From Chitinophaga filiformis (GTDB lineage: Bacteria > Bacteroidota > Bacteroidia > Chitinophagales > Chitinophagaceae): a stretch of DNA of 64,000 nt. The notes under the pieces are model-generated. The model ran no database searches. It was not told the DNA's origin and saw only the letters and a list, made by a program, of their open reading frames with translations. The number at the start of each line of letters is the position of its first letter. The first letter of the stretch is position 1. This document shows positions 28,920 through 38,400 of the stretch, one piece after another. Position numbers and translations under genes: made by a program. The stretch is from contig NZ_CP095855.1 in assembly GCF_023100805.1 (NCBI RefSeq), positions 1,715,001-1,779,000 on the forward strand, in the 5' to 3' direction.

Positions 28920-30149
28920 TTAGTGATAGAAACGGTTACGGTCAAATGCCAGGCCGCCCGCTGAAGGCGGTGTTGCCAGCTTTTCCAGGAGATCAATGGC
29001 GGTGGCTGCACCTCCCGCCTGCTCAAACGATTGCCGGATGCGTTGCGCCGCGGCCTTGTAGGCAGGGTTAGACAACACATCCCATACAGCCTCCTTCAGG
29101 TGAGTGGCCTTAAACCTTTTGTAGTTCAGCCTGACCCCGCTCTCTGCATGTATCACTCTTCCCGCTACGTGCGATTGATCATAGGCAATAGGGATAACCA
29201 CCAATGGCAGGCCGTGAGATAAGGTTTCACATACTGTATTGTGGCCGCCATGGCACACGACTGCATCCAGATAAGGTAGGAGCTCCAGCTGGGGTACTTT
29301 TTCCTGCACCAGGAAATTGTCCGGCCACGCTTCGAAAAGCGCCGTATCCGATACAACAATGACCGATACCGGTTCATTGCTCAGTGCTTCAATCACTTTT
29401 CCGAAAAATTCCTTTTTGTAACTGTGGTCAAAGGTGGTCCCGATAGATACTAAGATCCTTGGGTGTGTGCCCATCCTGTGAAACCGCTCCCAGTCAAAAC
29501 TGTTTGCAGCCTGCCGGTGCTGAATAACAGGTCCTACAAACTTGTAATGATCCGGTAAGGACATGTCGCCAAAAAAGTGCCTGGAAGTATACACCAGTGT
29601 GAGGGCCCCGGAAGTGGCTACAGATCTTTCTCCGGGAATACCCAGTTCCTGTTGCAGTCCGACGATCTGCCTGATCTCCCATTCATGTATACCTGGCAGG
29701 TCTTCCATCATTTTGATGGCTGCCGGCGCAGTAACGGAAGTGGCATAGGGTATGTGTAAACGGCAGGCGGCAATGGCGCCTGCAAACAGTTGATGATCGT
29801 TGATGATAACATCAGGTTTAAAGGCCTGCAGGATAGTGATGATCCCATCGAACATAAACCTGTTCAGAGGGATCAGCACTTCCTCGTACAGGAACTTGAT
29901 ACTTTCTATACCCGATACGTTCTTCTTCGTGATCTGATCAAGATATTGTTCACTGTTCTTTTTAGCAATATCATCCTGATCGTATTGCACAAGGAGCAAT
30001 TCTCCTCCCTGCGGCAATCTGTCTGCCAGTGAGGCATCGAGGCTGATCCATGCTACACGGTGCCCGCGTCCGAGTAATGCGGCGCCCAGGCTCAGTGTAG
30101 GATTGATATGCCCCATCAGTGGTGGTACGATAAACGCAAAGCTTGCCAT
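28920..30149 (-). CDS. GT1 (UGT/MGT-like) glycosyltransferase, copy 1
   Basis: The 409-aa protein has the same architecture as its neighbour: MASFAFIVPPLMGHINPTL at the start, AVVCHGGHNTVCETLSHGLP near residue 290 and PIAYDQSHV. Its start overlaps the alpha/beta hydrolase gene by 34 bp, so the two are probably translationally coupled. Donor and acceptor cannot be inferred from sequence alone. The tandem with the following GT suggests sequential sugar additions to one lipid. Confidence 0.92.
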   Translation of the reverse strand: MASFAFIVPPLMGHINPTLSLGAALLGRGHRVAWISLDASLADRLPQGGELLLVQYDQDDIAKKNSEQYLDQITKKNVSGIESIKFLYEEVLIPLNRFMFDGIITILQAFKPDVIINDHQLFAGAIAACRLHIPYATSVTAPAAIKMMEDLPGIHEWEIRQIVGLQQELGIPGERSVATSGALTLVYTSRHFFGDMSLPDHYKFVGPVIQHRQAANSFDWERFHRMGTHPRILVSIGTTFDHSYKKEFFGKVIEALSNEPVSVIVVSDTALFEAWPDNFLVQEKVPQLELLPYLDAVVCHGGHNTVCETLSHGLPLVVIPIAYDQSHVAGRVIHAESGVRLNYKRFKATHLKEAVWDVLSNPAYKAAAQRIRQSFEQAGGAATAIDLLEKLATPPSAGGLAFDRNRFYH

Positions 30150-30943
30150 AATTTGTGGTTGATCTGTTTGAATTTCACCTGCCAGCCCATGAAGAAATCT
30201 TTCAGCTTATTGGCGGTTTCCAGCGGCTGCTGGATGGGCAGGTTGTGATCTCCTGCTATCAGTGCCAGCTTGGAACGCGGCACCGTATGATACAGCTTAC
30301 GCCCGGATGTGAGACAGTTAGAGCTTTTGCCATATATCAGCAGCGTATCGTGGGAAATGTTGCCTATGGCATCGTCGGCAAAGAAGAAACGCTCATTGTG
30401 CATATCTTCCTTGATGCTCGTTTCATAGAACAGGTATTCATACATCCGGTGATTCTTGTCCAGCTGTCTTTTACCCATGCGCATACGGGTAGTGTCTGTG
30501 TAGTTATTGATATAATCTACCAGGAACTCTTTACTATAAATATCAATAATGCTCAGCGTCTCATTGTCGCTGGGGTCAGGCGCCTCTATGATGGCCAGCT
30601 TCTTCACCCTTGCCGGGTAACGCATGGCCATTTTCATCGCTACAAGGCCGCCATAACTATACCCTGCCAGGTGTACTGACTTCAGCTGCAGCGCATCCAT
30701 CAGGTCGCGCAGATCGTCTGTCATGGCATGCAGGTCATAGCCATATTCACAGCGTTCGCTCATACCATGGCTCTTCATATCATACATCACTACATGGAAG
30801 GACTGTGCCAGTACCGGTGCAATATTGAAATAATAAACAGAGAGATTGCTGAACATACCATGAACCAGCACAATGGTTTCCCTTGCGCCCTTGTTCAATT
30901 CCTGGATATGAACGCTTTTGTTTTTTACTTTGATGACTGGCAT
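30116..30943 (-). CDS. Alpha/beta hydrolase (possible thioesterase or chain-release enzyme)
   Basis: The 275-aa protein has the alpha/beta-hydrolase fold with VLVHGMFSN (oxyanion loop, about 25-33), nucleophile Ser in LAGYSYGGLVAM (about 94) and a late His in IAGDHNLP. In a cluster with iterative PKS enzymes and a free ACP it could release the completed chain, or act as a proofreading type II thioesterase. It overlaps the ACP gene by 19 bp upstream and GT copy 1 by 34 bp downstream, showing tight operon packing. Confidence 0.9.
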   Translation of the reverse strand: MPVIKVKNKSVHIQELNKGARETIVLVHGMFSNLSVYYFNIAPVLAQSFHVVMYDMKSHGMSERCEYGYDLHAMTDDLRDLMDALQLKSVHLAGYSYGGLVAMKMAMRYPARVKKLAIIEAPDPSDNETLSIIDIYSKEFLVDYINNYTDTTRMRMGKRQLDKNHRMYEYLFYETSIKEDMHNERFFFADDAIGNISHDTLLIYGKSSNCLTSGRKLYHTVPRSKLALIAGDHNLPIQQPLETANKLKDFFMGWQVKFKQINHKLWQALRLSYHH

Positions 30944-31233
30944 GTTGCGATGTAGTTTATAATGTCATCGAGTTTGAGGTTGATAAGCTGATCGAGGTCC
31001 ATACCCGACAGCCAGCCGGTGAAGTCAATGTTCTCACCGAAATGCGATTTTACTTTCTCTGAGAAGGAGACGATTTCAATACTATCCATCTCAAGATCTC
31101 TTGTGAAGGAACTTTCACGGGAGATGTCCAGGTCTTCCACAAATTCTTCTCCTATTACTTCTGTGATGAATGATTTCAGAATAGTAAAGATCTCTTCATT
31201 GTTTAACTTGTGTGTGGTAGCTATAGTGTCCAT
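30925..31233 (-). CDS. Free-standing acyl carrier protein
   Basis: The 102-aa protein has the ACP phosphopantetheine site at Ser51 in DLEMDSIEIV and an acidic surface. It follows the PKS gene containing the PPTase domain (13-bp overlap), so that domain may activate it. A separate ACP may carry a primer unit, a starter acyl chain for the PapA-like acyltransferases, or shuttle the product. It is distinct from the two in-line ACPs of the large PKS, which carry the LSIDSIKR motif. Confidence 0.93.
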   Translation of the reverse strand: MDTIATTHKLNNEEIFTILKSFITEVIGEEFVEDLDISRESSFTRDLEMDSIEIVSFSEKVKSHFGENIDFTGWLSGMDLDQLINLKLDDIINYIATCQSSK

Positions 31234-34200
31234 CCTATGATATAGTTATTGTGTTTAATAGTTTGAATAGTAACATCGCCTATCGTGAGTGTATGGCCGT
31301 TTATCGAATCAATCTTGTATTTTTTGGGATTGCCCTGCAGACCTTTGCCCAGGTATTTGCCATAGGCTTCTTTGGCCACCCAGCAGCGGATGATCCATTC
31401 GGTTTTGTCTGCATCTGTAATGAGCGCCAGTTCTTCCGGATGGAAGACCAGCTCAGTAAAACCATCATTCTTTTCACTGATCACTTCGATGTCTATCCCT
31501 ACCGGGGCGCCGTTGCGGGCGATGGCTACTGCTTCTTTGTCTTTATGTGCGAGAGATATATGAATGTCATTGGTCATTGTTCCTGCAGGAAATGGTTTTC
31601 CTGCATCATCGTTCCTGATCTCAAATTCTATGGGATAATATGCTTCCTGTTTTTCTTTTTTCAATAATGCCCTTATTGCATCTTTTACAGCTACCCGGCT
31701 AATGATGCGCTCCTTGCGCTTATTCGGCAACATCGCCCGCAGATCAGCTTTCTCTGCCTGGTTGAAGTAACGTTTCATGATAAAGTCCCAGGACACAACA
31801 CGCTGATAGGTATTACGGAACAGGAATACACCGGGCGCGATCTCTTCCGACAGACTGTTGTGCAGCGGCGCCATAGACACTTTCCACAGCGGCTCGTCTA
31901 TTTCCAGCCTGGCGTTCTGCCAGCCGGTGATGATGGCCCATACCTGGTTGTCCCGCTTCAGTATAAAATCTGCAGTAGCGGTATCGTCATTGATGTCTGT
32001 CAGTTCGCAGGTGCATTCAAATACGCCGCTTTGATCTTCCATATCGCCATAGAAAGCTACCTCCTGTATCTTCACCGGGAAGGCGATCCTGTCTTTCTCT
32101 AAGGTCAGTTGCAACCATAACCCGAATAGCTGGCCGGCATTATCGAGCAGGGAGCCTTTGCCGGAACTGCTTTCAATGATGCCTGTAATGCCTTTATCGC
32201 CCACCGCCACTATCTTCCGGATACCCTGGTAGGCAGGGCCATGGAACATGTGTTGTTCATATATTTCTGCGGATGACCTGGTAATACCTAAAGGCCTCCC
32301 GCTGTGTAAGGAGCGCAGTGGTGCAATAGCATACTGCGCTGATAAGGAGACCTGCGCATGGGCATATTTGTCAATGCTTATGGCAATAGTATAAGGGTCC
32401 TGCCATTGTCCCTGCACGGTAGCCTTGAAGGGTGTGGCTACATTCATCCACTGGAACACCTGTATCTGGGAGATGCTTTTAACTTTGGTACCTGGCGCAT
32501 TGGCAGCTGCAATGTCTGCAAACAGTTCAAAGATCATGGTCATCGGGATAACCGGATCCATATCATCTGCACAATGCCATCCCGGTTTCTGCCGCAGCAA
32601 GGCATGATCAATGAGATACGGCGTATTGTCCAGGGAAATATCCAGGTCCTGCGATACCGGCAGCCTTTTAGGAGCCGCCAGGGTGCCCTGGTTGAACAAG
32701 GCAATGATCTCTTCCTGTATAGCCGAAATCTCGTCACAGTTGTCGAGGAAGGCGCGCATAACCGGCGTTTCTTCTGCCATTACGCTGACCTTTGCCGGCG
32801 CGGGGCGTAAAGATTTCAGCGCGGCAATATCTCTTACGATCGGAGACCCTAATTCCAGTTTCACTGGTATGCCTTTAGGCGCTTCCTTACCTGCTGTGAT
32901 CCCTAAGAATGAAAGGTTGATCTGCTTCCCTTCTACAAACAGGGCGGCCAGTACTCTTTGAAGCTGGTCTAATCCTGCGCGGGTAGGAACATTGGCAGAA
33001 ACAGCGCTGTAAGACCTGTTCTTCAGTGTGTCATCCACAAAGCCTGTCAATCCGCCTGATCCTGCCTGTATGAACACTCTTACGCCTTCCGCATACAGCT
33101 TTTCGATCAGTTGCCGGAAGCGTACCGGTTTAATAAGATGATCGATACTCAGCTGCCTGATAGCCTCAAACTCCCGTGGATAAGTATCCAGGGTAGTGGC
33201 AGACCATAAAGGGATCCTTGTATCCTGGAATTCCACCTTATTGATGCCATCCAGCAAAAGGTCCAGCTTATTCGCAACGAAGGGAGAGTGGAAACCCGAC
33301 TGGAAAGGCAGGACCTGGTGGAAGATCTGTTCCGTTCTCAGCACAGGTATCAGCTTGTCAACGGCTTCAATGGTACCGCAGAGAATGACCTGCTGCGGAC
33401 AGTTGTCCATTGACAGGTGAATATCCTGCACGCCATTCAGCAGGGGCGAGAGGCGATCGTATCCGCAGCCTACTACCAGGAAGCGCGTATTCTTTTGTTC
33501 AAAGGCCGCCGGGTTTAACTCCTGCAGCAACATCAGCACAGAGCTTTCTGCAGCCAGGCCAGATGAGCGGCCTGCCAGCCACTCCCCGAGACTATGGCCT
33601 GCATTCATATCCGGATAGACGCCCAGTGTTTTAAGTGCCGTATCGAGTACATGGCTTTTCTCCAGCAATTGGATGGCGGAATCCCAGACACCTTCTTTAT
33701 CAGCGCCTGACTGACCCGACAAATGCAGGCCGAAATATCCTGCTACTGAATCGATCTCTCCGCCGGCCAGGCCATCCAGGCCGGGGAACAGGAAGGCTAC
33801 TTTGCCTCCTTTGCTGACAAGTGGTTCGTTGCTGAACCAGATGTCCTGTTTATTCCGCCAGGGCATATTCCGCTCCACGATCTTCATTGCTTTACGGATA
33901 CGTTCCGGTGTAGGGTCGAAGAGTGCAATACGGTAATCTCCCTGCCCGGGATGATTGTCTTGCTGTTCCAGCGCCTGTAGTAATGCCTCCCGGCTATCCC
34001 TTGCCAGTAGCAATACCTGCGGCTGGCGGGGTGCAAGGCCATGGAACAATTTGCGGGGAGCGAGGTTCCTTTCGCTAAAACCTTCCACTACCACATGTGC
34101 ATTGATACCACCGAAACCAAAGGCATTGACACCTGCCCGTTTGGGCAGCTCAGACAGGTTCCAGTCCAGGGTTTCCCTGACAGGTTCGAAGCGTGTTTGC

Positions 34201-35459
34201 TGCATGATGTCCAGCGGTATATCGCAGTGCAGGGTAGGAGGCAGCTGACTATAATATAAAGCCAGGCTTGTTTTAATGAGACCTGCAATACCGGCGGCAG
34301 GCATGGCATGTCCTATCATGGACTTTACCGAACCGATCCCCGCTTTGGGTAGTTTGCCCGGCTGACCAAAAATAGCGGCCAGCGTTTCCAGTTCCGTCTT
34401 ATCGCCCAATGGCGTACCGGTACCGTGCGCTTCAATGTAGCCCACCTGCTGCACGTCAATACCTGCTGCTTCCCAGGCCTGCCTGATGGCTTTAGCCTGT
34501 CCTTTTACAGAAGGGCTCATGACACTGGTGCCGGCGCCGTCGCTGGATACGCCCGTGCCTTTAATAACAGCGTATATCCTGTCCTGGTCCCTGATCGCAT
34601 CTTCCAGTCTTTTCAGCACGACAAAACCACAACCTTCTCCTATCAGCAGGCCGTCCGCCTGTTGATCGAAGGGACGGATCTGCTGACGCCGGGAGAGCGC
34701 TCCCAGTTGTGTAAAGATGCTCCAGAAAGGAGCATTCTGTGAAACATGTACACCTCCTGCAATGACCATGTCGGCCCTTCCGGTACTTAATTCGCCGATG
34801 GCATGGTCTACTGCTATGAGAGAACTCGCGCAGGCGGCATCTATCGTATAGGCCGCTCCGCCAAGATTAAGCCGGTTAGCCACCAGTGAAGCTACCAGGT
34901 TGGGAATAAGCCCCATCGCGGTATCGGGACCAAAACGCCCTTTCTTTAGCTGGAACTCTTTTTTCACTTTATCCAGTTCTTCGTCACTAAGCCCGGGCAG
35001 GGCCGATTGTAAGATCTGTACGATCTGTTCACCGGTACGTACTATCTCAATGGCCCTGGTGGCGCCGGGACCTGTATAGTTCCCTTTTCCGATGATAATG
35101 CCCGTCCTGTCCAGTGGCGCACTGTCTGGTACGCCGGCATCCTGTAATGCCTGCCTGGCGAGTGAAAGTGTGAGGAGTTGTTCCGGTTCCGTACCTTCCA
35201 CTGCCAGTGGCAGAATGCCAAACTGGATAGGATCGAACCAGGCATAATCGTCTATGAATCCGCCCTTCCTGCAGTAGAAACGGTCTACCGCATTAGACCG
35301 GGGATCAAACAAACTGGCGTCCAGCCTGTTGCCGGGCACCGTTTGTATAGCGTCTCTTTTATTGATAATGTTCTGCCAGAACGTATGTATATCGCCGGCT
35401 CCGGGGAATATCCCGGACATACCTATGATGGCAGCATCAGCCTGTTTTTTCATTGTCAT
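31221..35459 (-). CDS. PUFA-synthase-like type I PKS: KS-AT-DH-PPTase
   Basis: The 1412-aa protein has a ketosynthase (about 1-450) with active Cys near 211 in DAACASSLIAVD, EAHGTGTPLGD near 340 and a KSMIGHAM His near 375. An acyltransferase follows (about 545-850, GHSLGEW near 622, FQSGFHSPF near 725). The dehydratase-like hotdog (about 935-1220) has YLIDHAL near 952, HMFHGPAYQG and DNAGQLFG near 1105. A C-terminal 4'-phosphopantetheinyl transferase has PVGIDIE near 1322 and WVAKEAYGKYLGKG near 1366. There is no chain-length-factor domain or internal ACP, so it must act with the ACPs of the neighbouring 2329-aa protein and/or the free ACP. It starts 14 bp after that gene. Confidence 0.92.
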   Translation of the reverse strand: MTMKKQADAAIIGMSGIFPGAGDIHTFWQNIINKRDAIQTVPGNRLDASLFDPRSNAVDRFYCRKGGFIDDYAWFDPIQFGILPLAVEGTEPEQLLTLSLARQALQDAGVPDSAPLDRTGIIIGKGNYTGPGATRAIEIVRTGEQIVQILQSALPGLSDEELDKVKKEFQLKKGRFGPDTAMGLIPNLVASLVANRLNLGGAAYTIDAACASSLIAVDHAIGELSTGRADMVIAGGVHVSQNAPFWSIFTQLGALSRRQQIRPFDQQADGLLIGEGCGFVVLKRLEDAIRDQDRIYAVIKGTGVSSDGAGTSVMSPSVKGQAKAIRQAWEAAGIDVQQVGYIEAHGTGTPLGDKTELETLAAIFGQPGKLPKAGIGSVKSMIGHAMPAAGIAGLIKTSLALYYSQLPPTLHCDIPLDIMQQTRFEPVRETLDWNLSELPKRAGVNAFGFGGINAHVVVEGFSERNLAPRKLFHGLAPRQPQVLLLARDSREALLQALEQQDNHPGQGDYRIALFDPTPERIRKAMKIVERNMPWRNKQDIWFSNEPLVSKGGKVAFLFPGLDGLAGGEIDSVAGYFGLHLSGQSGADKEGVWDSAIQLLEKSHVLDTALKTLGVYPDMNAGHSLGEWLAGRSSGLAAESSVLMLLQELNPAAFEQKNTRFLVVGCGYDRLSPLLNGVQDIHLSMDNCPQQVILCGTIEAVDKLIPVLRTEQIFHQVLPFQSGFHSPFVANKLDLLLDGINKVEFQDTRIPLWSATTLDTYPREFEAIRQLSIDHLIKPVRFRQLIEKLYAEGVRVFIQAGSGGLTGFVDDTLKNRSYSAVSANVPTRAGLDQLQRVLAALFVEGKQINLSFLGITAGKEAPKGIPVKLELGSPIVRDIAALKSLRPAPAKVSVMAEETPVMRAFLDNCDEISAIQEEIIALFNQGTLAAPKRLPVSQDLDISLDNTPYLIDHALLRQKPGWHCADDMDPVIPMTMIFELFADIAAANAPGTKVKSISQIQVFQWMNVATPFKATVQGQWQDPYTIAISIDKYAHAQVSLSAQYAIAPLRSLHSGRPLGITRSSAEIYEQHMFHGPAYQGIRKIVAVGDKGITGIIESSSGKGSLLDNAGQLFGLWLQLTLEKDRIAFPVKIQEVAFYGDMEDQSGVFECTCELTDINDDTATADFILKRDNQVWAIITGWQNARLEIDEPLWKVSMAPLHNSLSEEIAPGVFLFRNTYQRVVSWDFIMKRYFNQAEKADLRAMLPNKRKERIISRVAVKDAIRALLKKEKQEAYYPIEFEIRNDDAGKPFPAGTMTNDIHISLAHKDKEAVAIARNGAPVGIDIEVISEKNDGFTELVFHPEELALITDADKTEWIIRCWVAKEAYGKYLGKGLQGNPKKYKIDSINGHTLTIGDVTIQTIKHNNYIIGWTL

Positions 35460-35473
35460 GACTTTAATGATGA

Positions 35474-38400
35474 TTATTCCGCCATGATGAGCACCTGGCT
35501 TTCATTACCGTATTTCAACTCGTTTACGAAGGTTTCCATGCCTGCCTGTAAGGGTATCAGCGCTATGCCTCTCCGTTCGTATTCCTTCTCCAGTGTGGGC
35601 GATACCATGCCGGTGCCTTTCCATGGCCCCCAGTTGATGGTGGTTACCTTTCCTTTGATCACATTTTTCAGTTCCCAGGCATAACGGTCCAGCACACTGT
35701 TGGCAGCGGCGTAGTCGGTTTGGCCGCGGTTGCCATATACAGATGCCACGCTGGAAAAGAGCACTACAAACTGTGTATCCGGTCTTAGTTTTTCCGCCAG
35801 TATGCGCAGCGGCGTTACCTTGGTGGAGAACACCCTTTCGAAGGAGTCGGATGTTTTCTGGCGGAACAGTTTATCTTCCAGCAATCCTGCGCCATGCACC
35901 ACCCCGTCTATCTTTCCGTACTGTTCATAAAGCTTGCTGATAAAGGCTTCCAGTTCACTTTCATTTCTCAGGTCGAGCGCCTGGTACGTAACAGTGGAGC
36001 CATTGCTTTCCAGTGAGCGGATGGTTTGCAGGATCTGGTTGGACTTGTGAATATCTGCTGCATGTTTTTCGATGGCGGCCGGTGTTGTCAACTCCCCTTC
36101 CATGATCAGCTGCTGGCGTATCTCGTCTTTGGTTTTAAGAGAGGAATAGTCAGGCAGTTCCTGTGCCCGCGGGTCGGGCGATCTGCCTACCAGCACATAA
36201 TGACAGGGATATTCTTTCGAGAAGCGGACCATCAGTTCTGCCGTAATGCCCTGCGCGCCGCCCAGCACCAGTACCAGGGAGTCTTTATTCAGTTTGATAT
36301 CCGGTGTGTCTCCTGTGCTCAGTTGTGTCGGTATCAGGTCAAAGATGTGCCGCACGCCATCATGATAAATGACTTCTGCAGGTGTATCCGGATGTAATAA
36401 TTCACCGAGCAGGATAGCGGGGATCTTTTCCGGCGAAACATGGCCGCTCAGGCTGATGCTCCTGCATTTTGCATGATCCCATTCTTTATCCAGGCTTTTC
36501 AGGAAACCGGGATATCCCTGCAGCTCACGCAGTTGCTTTGGATCGCTGTTGGTCGATCCTGAGATGGCATACACCCATTTCACATTTTCCGGATGCAGTT
36601 TTTTGATAGTGGCAAAAGTGCTGAGAATGTCAGGTCTTTCAGGAGCAGCTACCATATCCAGGATGATCAGGCCATGATAGTTTTCCAGCATATCCTTTTC
36701 CGTTACAATGTGAACCGATGCGCCCTGTTGTTCCAGCAGCTTTTTAATGGCTAGTGGCAGGTGACTACCGTCATCAGTTACTGCCAGGCTTTTGCCGGCA
36801 ATGCTCACTGTTTCTTTTTCGTTGAAGCCGCAGGGCACTAATGAGAACCGTATCCTGGAAAGAGATGCCGGTGTTGTTGCTGATACAGGTGCAGGTTCCT
36901 CAGAAGATACTGGTGCAGGCGCGGTACTGGCGGGCATATTACCGGAGATCCAGCTGACCAGGCCATTCAATGTTTTGATGCCGGCCAGTGCCTCTGTTTT
37001 CTCGTCAGATTGTGCTAATCCGCCTATTTTAACCCGCAGCTCACCCAGTATTTCCATCCGTTTGATAGAGTCGATGCTCAGATCTGCTTCCAGATCCAGG
37101 TCCATTCCCAGCATCTCCTGCGGATAGCCTGTTTTTTCGCTGACAGTCAGCAGTATGGTACTCCTGATGTCATTTTCCGTCCAGCCCTGACTGGCGCTTG
37201 TGTTATTAGTTGGTTTTTCAATGGCATGTTGTAATGAGATACCTCCCGTTTCTGCCTGTGCATCGCTTACATTATTGGCGATCCACTCCAGCAGGCCGTT
37301 CAGTGTTTTGATACCCGCCAGCTGCTCTACGGCTGTTTCATCGCTCTTCCCGCCTGCATGAAAGCCGCCCATCTGTGTTCTCAGTTCACCGATGATCTCC
37401 ATCCTTTTGATAGAATCGATGCTGAGATCTGCTTCCATATCCATCTCCATACCCAGCATTTCATGCGGGTAACCGGTTTTCGCGCTGACTACTTCTATCA
37501 GGATCTTCTTTACATCCTGCTTGCCTCGTGCTGGTTGTGTGCTGACAGATACTTTCACCTGTGCCGACGCCGGCTCCTGTTCTTTCTTTGCAGGCGCTGC
37601 CGGTCTGGCGGCAGGGGTATCGGGTATTTCCAGGCGACTGATATTCGCGGGATTTTGTCCCAGGTAGCCTAATATCACGTCTCGCTGCGCCTGTACCAGG
37701 TATTTCACGCTGTTCAGGTATTCCTGTACCAGGTGTTCCGCATTCCCGTTTGCCGTGATGACAGGTTGTGCTGCAACAGCCGTTTTTAGCTGTATCGGCG
37801 TTAATACAGGCAGTGCCCCGTGTGCAGGCAGCTTGCCCGTGGAGGGCACCGCCAGCTGGCCATTCACGTGCCAGATGGTAGCGCTCTTCTTATACTGTTC
37901 CGGTGCATCTAACCGGATGATTTTTGTAGTACGGCCTTCGAAGAGTTTATCCAGCTGTACATCCCGCCCGCTGGCAATATACTTTGCGATGGTATTGAGC
38001 AGATGCGCGATAGCAGTAGGCTCACTATCTTCTGTATGCAATACCAGCCCCTCTTTTCCAATGACAGCGCGGGTCAGGTTGCTCAATACTTTACCCGGGC
38101 CTACCTCAATGAATACCCTTGCACCGGCTGTATACATCTTTTCCACCTCTTCAGAGAACAACACCGGGCTTACCAGGTGTTCCGCCAGTCTTTCCTTAAT
38201 AGCGGCATCAGTGTCGGGGTATAATGCTGCCGTAGTGTTGGACCATACGGGTATCGCCGGTTTGCTGAAGGATGTTTTACCGATCGCTGTTTTATAGAGC
38301 GTTGCTGATTTAGCGATCAGCGGACTATGAAACGCGCAGGCCACTTCCATTTGTTTGAAAGAGATCTTCTGCTCCCGCAGCTGGGCCATGAGCTGTTCCA

